Below, in pieces: positions 9,631-18,980 of a DNA stretch of 64,000 nucleotides. The DNA comes from Bradyrhizobium sp. ORS 285. Lineage in GTDB: Bacteria > Pseudomonadota > Alphaproteobacteria > Rhizobiales > Xanthobacteraceae. The notes beneath the pieces were generated by a model, which saw only the letters and a program-made list of their open reading frames with translations, was not told where the DNA came from and searched no databases. The stretch is from NCBI RefSeq assembly GCF_900176205.1, contig NZ_LT859959.1:248001-312000 (forward strand), in the 5' to 3' direction. The position numbers and the translations under genes are program-made. The stretch's first letter is position 1. Every line of letters begins with the position of its first letter.

Positions 9631-9649
9631 CGACGTCCGACGATGCGAA

Positions 9650-11116
9650 CTAAGCGGCTCGCAACGACCTGAGGAACTGATCGACCTCGGATTTGAGCCG
9701 AGCCGATTGCGACGACAGGCCATTCGCGGATTCCAGGAGCCGGGAGGCCGCGCCGCCGGTTTCGTTGGAGGCGTTCGTCACGCTGCCCATGCTCTGGCTG
9801 ACCAGCCGCGTGCCTTCCGAAGCCTGCTGCACGTTGCCGGAAATCTCGCCCGTCGCGAGGCCCTGCTGTTCGACCGCAGTGGCGATCTCCTTGGAAATTC
9901 CGTCGATCTCGGCGATCGTTCCGCCGATGAGTTGAATCGCGCTGACCGCATCACCCGTGGCGCTCTGGATGCTCTGCACCTGGCTGGAGATTTCCTCGGT
10001 CGCCTTTGCCGTCTGATTGGCCAGCGCCTTCACCTCGCTGGCGACGACCGCGAAGCCCTTGCCGTGCTCGCCGGCGCGGGCAGCCTCGATGGTGGCGTTC
10101 AGCGCCAGCAGATTGGTCTGGCTGGCGATCGTCTGGATCAGCGTCACCACCTCGCCGATCTTCTGCGTGCCCGCGGCGAGGCTCTCGACCACGCTGTTGG
10201 TGCGGCGCGCTTCCTCAGCGGCTTTGGCCGCGATCTCGGCCGAGCGTGTCACCTGCTGGGAAATGCTGCCGATGGAGGCCGTCAGCTGTTCGGTCGCCGC
10301 CGCGACCGTTTCGACATTGGTCGAGGCTCGTTGCGAAGCGTGGGCCGCGGCAGATGTCTGGCGCGAGGCTTCGGCGCTGTTCCGGCTCATCAGGGACGAC
10401 AGGTTCTGCACGTCGTTGGCGGCGATCGCCACCGCCTCGACGATGCCGCCGATCTTGCGCTCGAAGCCTTCCGCGAGTTCGCGCCGGGCGAGATCGCCCT
10501 GCTGCTTGACCCGCTGCTCGGCCTCGATGCGTTCGGCGTTGGCGCGCGCCTCGGCCGCCATCGCCGCGTTGGCCTCCGCGGTCTTGCTCGCACTGGTTTC
10601 GAACAGTTGCGTGAGCTTGAGCGCGAGCGCCGCCAGGACGCCGGCCTCGATCAGGAGGATGACCGCGTGCAGCACGACGCGGCCGAAATCGGCGCCGCCC
10701 GGATAGATCGCGGCTGGGAAAACGAAGTTCAGCACCAGATGATGAAGCGCGACGGCGACCGTCCCGGCCACGATGGGGCGGTAGTCGCAATAGGCGACGA
10801 GACAGGCCAGTGCCGCGAAGAAGTACATGTGCATGTCGACCTGCCACGCATGTCCCGACATCTGGTAGACGAGCACGGACACGCCGCCCATCAGCGCAAC
10901 CGCGACGGTGAGCTGGGTCGACAGGCCATCCCCGGCGCTGCGCCAGGAGAGCGTCGCCACAGCGGCCAAGGCGACCATCATGATGGTCGGCATCATCCAG
11001 TCGCCGCGCGACAGTCCGATGATGAGCGAGAGCGGAACGTGAATCCACAGCAACGCCAGCAAAAGCCTGCTGGTCGTACCGCGGAGAATTGCCAGATCAT
11101 CGGTCTCGCCGGTCAT
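9650..11116 (-). CDS. Methyl-accepting chemotaxis protein with a multi-helix membrane domain
   Basis: 488 residues. The N-terminal part (about 1-190) has several hydrophobic helices with little periplasmic loop, unlike classic receptors with a large sensor domain. A coiled-coil linker follows ([34 protein letters not shown], described in parts), and then the MCP signalling domain with the conserved tip [20 protein letters not shown] and [15 protein letters not shown]. It would signal through CheA/CheW. The ATG at 11116 ([11 protein letters not shown]) has a GGGGGAG site five bases upstream; the earlier ATG at 11134 lacks one. The small membrane protein gene just upstream ends 22 bp before it and is probably co-transcribed. 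Confidence 0.9.
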   Translation of the reverse strand: MTGETDDLAILRGTTSRLLLALLWIHVPLSLIIGLSRGDWMMPTIMMVALAAVATLSWRSAGDGLSTQLTVAVALMGGVSVLVYQMSGHAWQVDMHMYFFAALACLVAYCDYRPIVAGTVAVALHHLVLNFVFPAAIYPGGADFGRVVLHAVILLIEAGVLAALALKLTQLFETSASKTAEANAAMAAEARANAERIEAEQRVKQQGDLARRELAEGFERKIGGIVEAVAIAANDVQNLSSLMSRNSAEASRQTSAAAHASQRASTNVETVAAATEQLTASIGSISQQVTRSAEIAAKAAEEARRTNSVVESLAAGTQKIGEVVTLIQTIASQTNLLALNATIEAARAGEHGKGFAVVASEVKALANQTAKATEEISSQVQSIQSATGDAVSAIQLIGGTIAEIDGISKEIATAVEQQGLATGEISGNVQQASEGTRLVSQSMGSVTNASNETGGAASRLLESANGLSSQSARLKSEVDQFLRSLRAA

Positions 11117-11137
11117 TTCCACTCCCCCAATCATTAT

Positions 11138-11467
11138 TCATTGTGCAAAGCAGGCGGAGACCGCCTGCGGGTCGATGACGAGCCAGGCTCCGGCCTGGCG
11201 CAGCCGCGCCAAGCCATCGTGGTCGCCGGGACGGACCACCAGCAGCGACGAAAAGGTCGTCGTGCGTACGAGAGCGGCGTCAGCTGATGCTGCAGCCAGC
11301 ATCGTCCGTTGCGCGCTCCACCAAGGTGGGAAAGCGACAGCCACGATTTCGCGGCCGGGATGCACCTGCAGCGACAGCGCGGCCACCCCGACGAAGCTTG
11401 CGATCAGAAGCGCCATGGCATTCAGCCAGGCGCGCGACGACGAGGGTATTTTTGCACCGGACATCAT
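11138..11467 (-). CDS. Small single-helix membrane protein upstream of a chemoreceptor
   Basis: About 109 residues with no family I recognise. One hydrophobic helix near the N-terminus (WLNAMALLIASFVGVAALSLQV) is followed by a soluble domain of about 75 residues with VHPGREIVAVAFPPWWS, RTTTFSSLLVVRPGDHDGLARLR and AWLVIDPQA. This pattern suggests an exported or membrane-tethered domain. It ends 22 bp before the chemoreceptor start on the same strand, so they probably form one transcript, and it could be a ligand- or signal-providing partner (inference). Three start codons lie in a row (GTG, ATG, ATG at 11470-11462). Confidence 0.6.
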   Translation of the reverse strand: MMSGAKIPSSSRAWLNAMALLIASFVGVAALSLQVHPGREIVAVAFPPWWSAQRTMLAAASADAALVRTTTFSSLLVVRPGDHDGLARLRQAGAWLVIDPQAVSACFAQ

Positions 11468-11594
11468 CACATCTGAAGATAGATGGATGGAAATAACTTC
11501 CGGTAAACGATGATTGGGAAACGACTTAAAAAATCCGGGGAGGGGGCGCAGCGACCAGCGGCGTCACCTTGGCAGGACGGAATGCGCGGCTGAC

Positions 11595-12095
11595 TTAGAC
11601 CGGGGGCACCGGCAGCGCGGTCACCGACTTGATCTTCTCCATTGCGAAGCGCGAGGTGACGTTCTTGAGCGGCACCGCGCTGATCAGCTTCTTGTAGAAC
11701 ACGTCGTAGCTCTGCATGTCCGCGACCACCACGCGCAGCATGTAGTCGACGTCACCGGCCATGCGATAGAACTCCATCACCTCGGGCATGGAGCTGACGG
11801 CCTCGGCGAATTTCTTCAGCCAGGCGTCGGAATGGTCGGCGCTCTCGACCGAGACGAAGACGGAGATGCCGAGCCCGATCTTGTTCTGATCGACCAGGGC
11901 GACCCGGCGCAGGATCACGCCGTCGGCCTCCAGCCGCTGGATGCGCTTCCAGCACGGCGTCGACGACAGGCCTACCCGGTCGCCGATTTCGGCGACAGAC
12001 AGGGAGGCATCCTCCTGCAGGACCATCAGGATCTTGCGGTCGATGGCGTCGAGCCGGCGGTTGGCTTCGGGGCTCTGGGCGGAGACGTCGGACAT
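11595..12095 (-). CDS. Lrp/AsnC family transcriptional regulator
   Basis: 166 residues. The N-terminal winged helix-turn-helix is LDAIDRKILMVLQEDASLSVAEIGDRVGLSSTPCWKRIQRLEADGVI (residues about 15-62, described as one region). The C-terminal RAM ligand-binding domain includes MPEVMEFYRMAGDVDYMLRVVVADMQSYDVFYKKLI. It most resembles Lrp-type regulators that respond to amino acids; the target is not visible, since neither neighbour is an amino-acid gene. The ATG at 12095 (MSDVSAQSPEANRRLD) was chosen over an upstream ATG at 12158 because the extra 21 residues do not fit the family. Confidence 0.9.
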   Translation of the reverse strand: MSDVSAQSPEANRRLDAIDRKILMVLQEDASLSVAEIGDRVGLSSTPCWKRIQRLEADGVILRRVALVDQNKIGLGISVFVSVESADHSDAWLKKFAEAVSSMPEVMEFYRMAGDVDYMLRVVVADMQSYDVFYKKLISAVPLKNVTSRFAMEKIKSVTALPVPPV

Positions 12096-12210
12096 GGAGA
12101 AATTTGTTCCATATGAAGGTCGAGAAACCCTCATATAGAGAAAATCGTTCCAAGGCAAGGATCCGCCGTTCAGGCCACGCCTTGAGACCTTGGGTGGTTC
12201 TTGAATACCG

Positions 12211-13149
12211 CTAGCCTGCGTCGTTCAGCCAGCGCCCGACCAGATGATGGGCAATGGCAAACGGATGCGGCCCCGCCAGCCCATCCGGATGCTGCCGCTG
12301 CAGCATCAGCCGGGCTTCCTCGCGGCTGAACCAACGGACGTCCTCGAGCTCGTTGCGGTCAATGACGATGTCCTCGTTCAGTGCCCGCGCGCTGCAACCG
12401 ATCATCAGCGACGACGGATAGGGCCAGGGCTGGGTCATGTAGTAGGTGACATCGGTGCAGCGGATGCCGGATTCCTCGAACACCTCGCGGCGCACGGCGT
12501 CCTCGATCGTCTCGGCCGCCTCGACGAAGCCAGCGAGGCACGAATACATGCCCGCCGGGAATTGCTTCTGCCGGCCGAGCAGGCACTTGTCGCCGGAGGC
12601 GACCAGCGAGATCACGACAGGGTCGGTGCGCGGGAAATGCTCGGTCTTGCAGCTCGGGCATTCGCGCTTCCAGCCGCCCTCGCGCATCGCGGTCTTGGTG
12701 CCGCAATTGGCGCAGAAGCCGTGGCGCTGATGCCAGGACACCATCGACTTGGCCATTGCGATGGTCGCGAGCTGGTCGACCGGGATCGCGCCCTGCATGG
12801 CCAGGCCGCGCAGCTCGGTCACGGACACGTCTTCACGACCGGCGAGCTTCTCGACCGCGGCCGGCGAGATGCCCATGCCGAACACGGCCGCGTCATCCTG
12901 CAGACCAAGGAAGATCGTCCCGGGATTGGCGCCGAACTTGAGCGCCTCGTCGATCGAGAGCACGGCGCGCAGCTGGTCGCCGTCCCGCTTCAGCACCAGC
13001 GAATCGCGATGCACGACATAAGCGCGCGTCGACGGCTTGCCTTCTAAGGCGAGCAGCTTGTCGTCATGAAAGCGCAGATGGGCGGCGCGCTCGATCGGAT
13101 GGCCGACGAAGGCCGGCTTGCCCAGCGGAAACAAGTCGAATGGCGACAT
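12211..13149 (-). CDS. nudC: NAD+ diphosphatase (NADH pyrophosphatase), Nudix family
   Basis: 312 residues, the usual length. Hydrolyses NAD(H) to NMN(H) and AMP and can remove NAD caps from RNA. Domain order: an N-terminal NudC-like domain (1-130), a four-cysteine zinc ribbon (FCANCGTKT...ECPSCKTEHFPRTDP, about 145-175), and the Nudix box GFVEAAETIEDAVRREVFEE (about 205-227). The NudC signature follows as MTQPWPYPSSLMIG (SQPWPFPxS type). It is followed at 4 bp by the upstream HIT gene on the same strand, suggesting a two-gene transcript of nucleotide hydrolases. Confidence 0.95.
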   Translation of the reverse strand: MSPFDLFPLGKPAFVGHPIERAAHLRFHDDKLLALEGKPSTRAYVVHRDSLVLKRDGDQLRAVLSIDEALKFGANPGTIFLGLQDDAAVFGMGISPAAVEKLAGREDVSVTELRGLAMQGAIPVDQLATIAMAKSMVSWHQRHGFCANCGTKTAMREGGWKRECPSCKTEHFPRTDPVVISLVASGDKCLLGRQKQFPAGMYSCLAGFVEAAETIEDAVRREVFEESGIRCTDVTYYMTQPWPYPSSLMIGCSARALNEDIVIDRNELEDVRWFSREEARLMLQRQHPDGLAGPHPFAIAHHLVGRWLNDAG

Positions 13150-13152
13150 CTC

Positions 13153-13572
13153 TCACCCTAGCCAGATCTTGCGCCTGACAGCGCTGATGAAACTCTCGAC
13201 CTCCTGCGCATCGTGCGGCACGGGCGGGGCGACGCCCCACACCGGACGCGGCCAGGCGACATCACTGGTGCGGCGCGCGATGATGTGGATGTGCAGCTGC
13301 GGCACCATGTTGCCGAGCGCGGCGACGTTGAGCTTGTCGCATTTGGTGATCTCCTTCACCGCGCGCGACACCCGCGTCATCTCGGTCATCAGCTGCGCCT
13401 GGGCGACCTCGTCGAGATCGATGATTTCGACGGCGCCCTCGCGGCGCGGCACCAGCAGCAGCCAGGGGTAGTTCGCGTCCTTGATCACCAGCACGCGCGA
13501 CAGCGGCAGGTCGCCGATATCGATCGTGTCCTTCGCCAATTGCGGATGCAGCGACCAGGCTGATTCGGGCAT
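13153..13572 (-). CDS. HIT family (histidine triad) nucleotide-binding protein
   Basis: 139 residues. The histidine triad is PQLHIHIIAR (HxHxH-like, about residues 92-98), within a compact HIT fold that begins SAWSLHPQLAKDTIDIGDLPLS. Family members hydrolyse AMP-linked dinucleotides or nucleoside phosphoramidates. It lies 3 bp upstream of nudC in the same direction, so the two nucleotide phosphohydrolases are probably one operon. The specific substrate is unknown. Confidence 0.88.
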   Translation of the reverse strand: MPESAWSLHPQLAKDTIDIGDLPLSRVLVIKDANYPWLLLVPRREGAVEIIDLDEVAQAQLMTEMTRVSRAVKEITKCDKLNVAALGNMVPQLHIHIIARRTSDVAWPRPVWGVAPPVPHDAQEVESFISAVRRKIWLG

Positions 13573-13711
13573 GCGGCGGTGTTCCTGGCAGGACGTTCAT
13601 GCGGGAAGCGCTGCGGCACCTAAAGCCTTTCCAAGCTGCGGCACAAGCCCGCGGCGCAGCGGGCGACCCCGGCGAAGCTCGCGCTTGCTTTCCGGATCGT
13701 TTGGCCCCAAA

Positions 13712-13821
13712 TAGGCAGCGGGAGATTGGCGGTGGACGAGCCACTCGCCAACCGGGTCAGGTCCGGAAGGAAGCAGCCCTAACGAGGTCCGGATCGGGTC
13801 GCTCGTCAGTCTCCTACCTGT
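13712..13821 (+). ncRNA. ffs: Small bacterial signal recognition particle RNA (4.5S type)
   Basis: The apical SRP motif GGTCAGGTCCGGAAGGAAGC followed by agccctaa (13756-13784) is unmistakable, with its GGAA tetraloop and asymmetric loop that binds Ffh. Flanking segments pair over a long stem (GGAGATTGG near 13721 with CAGTCTCC near 13808). A TTTTC tract follows at 13821. Ends are estimated from the outer pairing and may be off by several bases. Location just upstream of dnaX is the usual arrangement in alphaproteobacteria. Confidence 0.93.
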
Positions 13822-13963
13822 TTTCTCGAGCGAATCGCGCAAAGTTGGCGGGGACCCCGCGCAGGGCGGGCGCTCGACCGCACTCCGGTTGATTGCGTCG
13901 AGGCCGATGGCGTCGACGACCGCGATCGAAGCCGGCCTGGAATACTCACTTGCGGATCGCTCG

Positions 13964-15802
13964 ATGACTGACGCTGGCGCCCCACCCATTCCGCCCGACA
14001 GCGCCGACGCTCCCGCAAAGCCCTACCGGGTGCTGGCGCGCAAATACCGCCCCTCCAGCTTCGCAGATCTGATCGGCCAGGAGGCCGTCGTGCGCACCGT
14101 CTCGAACGCGTTCGAGACCGGCCGGATTCCGCAGGCCTGGATCCTCACCGGCGTCCGCGGCGTCGGCAAGACCACCACCGCCCGCATCCTCGCCCGCGCG
14201 CTGAATTATGAGCTGCCCGACGGTTCGGTGAAGGGCCCGACCATCCACATGCCGGTGCTCGGCACCCATTGCCAGGCGATCATGGAAAGCCGGCACATGG
14301 ACATCCTGGAGATGGATGCGGCGTCCCACACCGGCGTCGACGATGTCCGCCAGATCAATGACAGCGTGCGCTACGCGCCGGCCAGCGCGCGCTACAAGGT
14401 CTACATCATCGACGAAGTCCACATGCTGTCGACGGCGGCGTTCAACGCCTTCCTGAAGACCTTGGAGGAGCCGCCCGAGCACGCCAAATTCGTGTTCGCG
14501 ACCACCGAGATTCGCAAGGTCCCGGTGACCGTGCTGTCGCGCTGCCAGCGCTTCGATCTACGCCGCGTCGAGGCCGACGTGCTGATGAAGCACCTCGCCG
14601 GCATAGCGACGAAAGAAGGCGTCACGATCGAGCCCGAGGCGCTCGGCATCATCGCGCGGGCCGCCGAAGGCTCGGTGCGCGATTCGCTTTCGCTGCTCGA
14701 CCAGGCCATCGCCCACAGCGCCGGCGAGGTGCGCGCCGATGACGTCCGGCAGATGCTGGGCTTGGCCGATCGCACCCGCGTCATCGATTTGTTTCATCAC
14801 CTCGCCAGCGGCGACATCGCGGCTGCGTTCAAGGAGTTCCGCGAGCAATACGACGTCGGCGCCGACCCCGTCGTCGTGCTGTCGGACCTCGCCGAGTTCG
14901 TGAACTTCGTCACCCGCGTGAAGGTGGTCCCGGCCACCGCGGACAACGTCGCCTTCAGCGAGACCGAGCGGCTGCGCGCGCGTGATTTCGCCACCAAGCT
15001 GTCGATGCGCGTGCTGTCGCGGATGTGGCAGATGCTGCTCAAGGGCATCGCCGAGACGCAAGGCGCGACGCGGCCCGCAGCAGCAGCCGAGATGGTGCTG
15101 GTGCGCATCGCCTATGCAGCGGATCTGCCGACGCCGGACGAAGCCATTCGGATGATCGACCAGAATGGCGGCGGATCACCTGTCGTGACGAACGGTGGCG
15201 GAGCGCGCTCTGCGCCGGCACCGAGCATGAGCGCGGGCGCGCCGCCGGTGATGAGCTCGGCGCCGATGCAGGCGCCGCGCATGCAGGGGCCGACGCTTGC
15301 GGCCGTGGGCGGCGGCATGCGCCCGCAAGCGATGACATCGCAGCCGGCACCGGCCTCCCAGGATCAGCCGGCGCTGCGCATCGGGAGCTTCCAGGAGCTG
15401 GTCGCGCTCGCCGGCAGGAATCGCGACCTGATCACCAAGAGCGCGCTCGAGATGGACGTGCGGCTGGTCCGCTTCGAAGAAGGCCGGCTGGAGATCGCGC
15501 TGGAACGGACCGCGCAGCGCTCGCTTGTCTCGGATCTCGGCCGCAAGCTGGAGGACTGGACGGGCCGGCGCTGGACCGTGATCGTCTCCAACGAGCAGGG
15601 CCAGGCGACCTTGCGCGAGCAGAACCTGCGCGCCAAGAGCGAGCGCGAGGCGGCTGCGGAGGCTGATCCGCGCGTGCAGGAGATCCTGGCGCGGTTCCCG
15701 GGTACCAAGGTGATCGAAGTGCGCCGGCTCGCCCCCGAGCCGCCTGAATCCGACGCCAGTGCTGTCGAGCCGCCGGACGAATCGGACGATGATGATTTCT
15801 AG
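13964..15802 (+). CDS. dnaX: DNA polymerase III subunits gamma and tau
   Basis: 612 residues. The clamp-loader ATPase opens the sliding clamp on DNA. Motifs: RKYRPSSFADLIGQEAVV near the N-terminus, Walker A GVRGVGKTTTARILA, Walker B IIDEVHML, sensor 1 KFVFATTE, the arginine finger SRCQRFDLRRV, and SVRDSLSLLDQAI. The usual four-cysteine zinc knuckle is reduced: between ALNYE and ILEMDAASHTG only one Cys (GTHCQAI) remains, as seen in many alphaproteobacteria. A Pro/Ala/Met-rich linker (about 380-460) precedes the tau-like C-terminus ending EPPDESDDDDF. Start MTDAGAPPIPP at 13964 was preferred; in-frame ATGs at 13889 and 13907 would extend into the SRP RNA flank. Confidence 0.93.
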   Translation: MTDAGAPPIPPDSADAPAKPYRVLARKYRPSSFADLIGQEAVVRTVSNAFETGRIPQAWILTGVRGVGKTTTARILARALNYELPDGSVKGPTIHMPVLGTHCQAIMESRHMDILEMDAASHTGVDDVRQINDSVRYAPASARYKVYIIDEVHMLSTAAFNAFLKTLEEPPEHAKFVFATTEIRKVPVTVLSRCQRFDLRRVEADVLMKHLAGIATKEGVTIEPEALGIIARAAEGSVRDSLSLLDQAIAHSAGEVRADDVRQMLGLADRTRVIDLFHHLASGDIAAAFKEFREQYDVGADPVVVLSDLAEFVNFVTRVKVVPATADNVAFSETERLRARDFATKLSMRVLSRMWQMLLKGIAETQGATRPAAAAEMVLVRIAYAADLPTPDEAIRMIDQNGGGSPVVTNGGGARSAPAPSMSAGAPPVMSSAPMQAPRMQGPTLAAVGGGMRPQAMTSQPAPASQDQPALRIGSFQELVALAGRNRDLITKSALEMDVRLVRFEEGRLEIALERTAQRSLVSDLGRKLEDWTGRRWTVIVSNEQGQATLREQNLRAKSEREAAAEADPRVQEILARFPGTKVIEVRRLAPEPPESDASAVEPPDESDDDDF

Positions 15803-15850
15803 AGCGTGATCCGGGAAAAGTGAGAACCGGTTTCCGACAGATCATGCTCT
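15801..15850. repeat. Rhizobial 50-bp palindromic element
   Basis: Ends agagcgtgat / atcatgctct are inverted, with an inner pair near gtgagaaccggtttcc. This is the widespread rhizobial element of the form AGAGCATGATC...GATCATGCTCT. It overlaps the dnaX stop codon and could act as its transcript end. Confidence 0.8.
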
Positions 15851-15879
15851 ATAAAAATGACTGATGATGAGGTGCTCCG

Positions 15880-16200
15880 ATGGCTGACTTTCTCGGCATG
15901 ATGAAACAGGCAGCGCAGCTGCAATCGAAGATGCAGGAGATGCAGGCCGAGCTCGGCAACGTCGAGGTCGAGGGCATCTCCGGCGGCGGTCTCGTCGCCG
16001 TGCGCATGACCGCCAAGATGGACGTGAAGTCGATCAAGATCGATCCGTCGCTGCTCAAGCCGGAAGAGGCCGAGATCCTCGAAGATCTCCTGGTCACCGC
16101 GCATGGCGATGCGCGCCGCAAGGCGGAAGCGGCGATGCAGGAGAAGATGCAGGCGATCACCGGCAAGCTCGGCCTGCCGCCGGGCTTCGGCTTCGGTTAG
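15880..16200 (+). CDS. ybaB: YbaB/EbfC family nucleoid-associated protein
   Basis: 106 residues, the normal size. A small dimeric DNA-binding protein with N-terminal helices ([19 protein letters not shown]) and a central beta region ([32 protein letters not shown]). The C-terminal helix is rich in Met, Glu and Ala, ending [11 protein letters not shown]. The ATGAGGTG leader gives a ribosome-binding site. It sits between dnaX and recR, a gene order conserved across bacteria that links it with replication and repair. Confidence 0.95.
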   Translation: MADFLGMMKQAAQLQSKMQEMQAELGNVEVEGISGGGLVAVRMTAKMDVKSIKIDPSLLKPEEAEILEDLLVTAHGDARRKAEAAMQEKMQAITGKLGLPPGFGFG

Positions 16201-16235
16201 TTCATGACGGGTTTCGGCTTGCTGGCGCAGCAGAT

Positions 16236-16372
16236 GGGGGTCACCTCTCCCGAAGGGAGAGGTCGGATTGCATCGTCAGATGCAATCCGGGTGAGGGCCT
16301 TAGGTCTCTCGGTTGCGGAAAACCCCCTCACCCGCGCCTGCGGCGCGACCTCTCCCCGCCGGGGAGAGGTGG
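16236..16372. repeat. Composite palindromic repeat between ybaB and recR
   Basis: Several nested hairpins: acctctcccgaagggagaggt, cggattgcatc/gatgcaatccg, gtgaggg/ccctcac, cgcctgcggcg and acctctccccg/cggggagaggt. This is a repeat family common in Bradyrhizobium chromosomes. It fills nearly the whole 215-bp gap and leaves no room for a promoter except at its right end. Confidence 0.75.
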
Positions 16373-16415
16373 ATCGAGACTGCCGTCGTTCCTTGCTCCA
16401 GATGTTGCTGACCTG

Positions 16416-17015
16416 ATGGCCGTCGCCGGTCCTGAAATCGAGCGCCTGATCCAGCTGCTCGCGCGCCTGCCCGGCCTCGGGCCGCGCTCGGCGCGGCGTG
16501 CTGCGCTGCATCTGATCAAGAAGCGTGAGGCGCTGATGGTGCCGCTGGCGTCTGCGCTGCAGGTCGCCATCGACCGCATCCAGGTCTGCAAGACCTGCGG
16601 CAACATCGACACGCAGAGCCCGTGCACGGTGTGCACCGACCCGCGGCGCGATCCCGCGATGATCGTGGTCGTGGCGGATGTTGCCGACCTCTGGGCGCTG
16701 GAGCGGGCCAAGGCGTCCAACGGCCGCTATCACGTGCTCGGCGGCACCCTGTCGCCGCTCGACGGTGTCGGTCCGCAGGATCTCACCATCGATGCGCTGG
16801 TGCAGCGGGCGCATGCGCCGGAGGTGCAGGAGATCATCCTCGCACTGAATGCCACGGTCGATGGCCAGACCACCGCGCACTACATCACCGACCTCCTGCA
16901 GGAGGCGAACGTCAAGGTCACGCGGCTGGCACATGGCGTGCCGGTCGGCGGCGAGCTCGACTATCTCGACGAAGGCACGCTCTCGGCCGCGATGCGGCAG
17001 CGCACCTTGTTCTAA
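16416..17015 (+). CDS. recR: Recombination mediator protein RecR
   Basis: 199 residues, full length. With RecF/RecO it loads RecA on gapped DNA. The helix-hairpin-helix is [20 protein letters not shown] (about 13-32). The four-cysteine zinc finger is [16 protein letters not shown] (about 55-70). The Toprim domain has [15 protein letters not shown] and [16 protein letters not shown], and the C-terminal Walker-B-like part has [22 protein letters not shown]. The ATG at 16416 begins [12 protein letters not shown] as in relatives. It completes the dnaX-ybaB-recR cluster. Confidence 0.96.
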   Translation: MAVAGPEIERLIQLLARLPGLGPRSARRAALHLIKKREALMVPLASALQVAIDRIQVCKTCGNIDTQSPCTVCTDPRRDPAMIVVVADVADLWALERAKASNGRYHVLGGTLSPLDGVGPQDLTIDALVQRAHAPEVQEIILALNATVDGQTTAHYITDLLQEANVKVTRLAHGVPVGGELDYLDEGTLSAAMRQRTLF

Positions 17016-17032
17016 GCACAGACGGAAGTGGA

Positions 17033-17461
17033 ATGATGACGAAACGCGGATTCGGCAAACGGCTGGCTTTGGGCGCGATTTGGATGGCGCTCTCGGCAGC
17101 GTCAGTGCTCGCCCAGCAGGGCGAAGCGCCGCAGAAGGCCGGCAAGCCGCTCAACACCGGCGACGTGCTGTCGGGCGAACTGAGCGCGCTGAAGGTCAAG
17201 GGCGCCAAGCCGGGCCAGCCGTCATCAGCCTATCAGATCACCAGCGAGCCGCGCCGCCTGCCGCCGCCGAGCGGCCTGTGCAATCTCGAAACCGGCCCGG
17301 AGACGTTCCAGCTGGTCACCGCGAGCCCCGCGCAGGCGTCGCAACTGAAGGGCCTGCTCGGCAAGCAGATCGCCGTGAAGGTCGACGAGATCACCTGCGC
17401 TCAAGATGCCGGGCAGATCAGCGAGGCGGTCGTGACGAAGTGGAGCCTGGTGAAGCGCTAA
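17033..17461 (+). CDS. Exported hypothetical protein after recR
   Basis: About 142 residues. The N-terminus (MTKRGFGKRLALGAIWMALSAASVLAQQG) is a clear signal peptide with likely cleavage after VLA, so it should be periplasmic. The mature part has conserved-looking segments (SAYQITSEPRRLPPPSGLCNLETGPETFQLVT, read in parts), then QIAVKVDEITCAQDAGQISEAVVTKWSL, and two cysteines that could form a disulphide. I recognise no family with certainty. It starts 17 bp after recR with an ACGGAAG site, so it is probably co-transcribed. Two adjacent ATGs (17033, 17036) are possible starts. Confidence 0.75.
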   Translation: MMTKRGFGKRLALGAIWMALSAASVLAQQGEAPQKAGKPLNTGDVLSGELSALKVKGAKPGQPSSAYQITSEPRRLPPPSGLCNLETGPETFQLVTASPAQASQLKGLLGKQIAVKVDEITCAQDAGQISEAVVTKWSLVKR

Positions 17462-17554
17462 CAACCGCTCGGCGCGTTCATGCGCATATAGCGCCACAAT
17501 CTCCGCTGTCATCGCCCGCTTCGCAGGTGATGACAGTGTAGCTCCATGTGGCAG

Positions 17555-18937
17555 CTAGACTCTCACTGGCCCTAATTCATCGAAATGCCCGCGCCGCTGC
17601 AGCCAGGCGAGCAGCACGAGGCTCGGGATTGCGACCAGCACGCAGATCACGAAGAACACCGGCCAGCCGGTCGCCTTCGCAACATAGCCTGCTCCCGACG
17701 ACAGATAGGTTCGCCCGACTGCGGCCAGCGCGGTGAGCAGCGCATATTGGGTCGCCGTGTGCAGCGGGTTCTTACACAGCGCCGAGAGATAGGCGACGAA
17801 GATCACGGTGCCGATCGCGCTAGTGAAGTTCTCCGCCGAGATCGCCAGCGCCAGCGCCCATTGATTGACGCCGACGATCGCGAGCCACGAGAACGACAGG
17901 TTCGCGAGCGCCTGCACCACGCCGCCGATCCAGAGGCTTGTCGCGAGCGAATAGCGCCGCGCCACGAAGCCGCCGGCAAAGCCGCCGGCGAGCGTGGCAG
18001 CGAGGCCGACGCCCTTCACGATCGCGGCGTAATCGACCTTGGTGAAGCCTAGATCGATCACGAACGGCGCGGTCATCGTGCCCGAGAACGCGTCGGTGAA
18101 CTTGAACAGCACGACGAAGGCGAGCGCCGCCAGCGCGTCGCGCCGGCCAAGAAATTCGAGGAAGGCCCCGGCGGCCGCATGCGCCACGCGGGCGAGCGCG
18201 GTGTCCGCACCCATCGCCGCTTCGGCCTGCTTGGATTGCGGCGGCTCGGTCGCGGCCAGCGCCGTGATCGTGCCGATCAGCACCAGGGCCGCCATCACGA
18301 CATAGCCCCACATCCAGGATGACGGTCGCGACAGCCCTGCATTCTCGAATGCACTGACGACCACGAGCGCGCCGGCCGTCGAGACCAGCATGCCGATGCG
18401 ATATGCGGCGACGTAGGATGCCATGCCGGCAGCCTGCTCGCTCTCCGGCAGGCTCTCGACGCGGAAGGCGTCGACCACGATGTCCTGGGTCGACGACGTC
18501 GCCGCCACCAGCAGCGCCGCCAGCGCCACCATGAACGGCGCATCCGCCGGGTCGGTCAGCGCCAGCAGCAGAATGGCGCCGATCAGCAGCAGCTGCGCGA
18601 ACAGCAGCCAGCCGCGCCGCCGCCCGAACGCGCGCGTCAGCAGCGGCACATGCAGCGCATCGACCAGCGGCGCCCACAGGAACTTCAGCGTGTAGGGCGT
18701 GCCGACCAGCGCGAACAGCCCGATGGTGCCGAGATCGACGCCGAGCTCGCGCATCCAGATCTGCAAGGTCGAGCCGGACAGCGCCAGCGGCAGGCCCGAG
18801 GAGAAGCCGAGGAACAGCACCACGAGCACGCGCGGCTGGAGATAGACGGCCATGCTTTCGCGCCAGGTGGGGGCGGGCTTGGACTCGGGCTTTGCAGTGG
18901 TCGCTGCGCGGTCGGTTGTCGCGTCGGGTGCGGTCAT
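17555..18937 (-). CDS. ampG: AmpG-type muropeptide permease (MFS)
   Basis: 460 residues with about 12 to 14 membrane helices. AmpG imports GlcNAc-anhydroMurNAc peptides from the periplasm for cell-wall recycling, and in some bacteria controls beta-lactamase induction. Supporting motifs: VLFLGFSSGLPLALSGSTLQIW, GTPYTLKFLWAPLVDAL and FGRRRGWLLFAQ after helix 2, SSTQDIVVDAFRVE, and QYALLTALAAVGRTYLSSGAG. It is convergent with the recR transcript; the 93-bp gap between them has no obvious strong terminator. Next gene upstream on the same strand is rmuC. Confidence 0.9.
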   Translation of the reverse strand: MTAPDATTDRAATTAKPESKPAPTWRESMAVYLQPRVLVVLFLGFSSGLPLALSGSTLQIWMRELGVDLGTIGLFALVGTPYTLKFLWAPLVDALHVPLLTRAFGRRRGWLLFAQLLLIGAILLLALTDPADAPFMVALAALLVAATSSTQDIVVDAFRVESLPESEQAAGMASYVAAYRIGMLVSTAGALVVVSAFENAGLSRPSSWMWGYVVMAALVLIGTITALAATEPPQSKQAEAAMGADTALARVAHAAAGAFLEFLGRRDALAALAFVVLFKFTDAFSGTMTAPFVIDLGFTKVDYAAIVKGVGLAATLAGGFAGGFVARRYSLATSLWIGGVVQALANLSFSWLAIVGVNQWALALAISAENFTSAIGTVIFVAYLSALCKNPLHTATQYALLTALAAVGRTYLSSGAGYVAKATGWPVFFVICVLVAIPSLVLLAWLQRRGHFDELGPVRV

Positions 18938-18980
18938 GAGCGGGTCGTAGCAGATTTGGACGGCTGTCGCGACGCCACCA

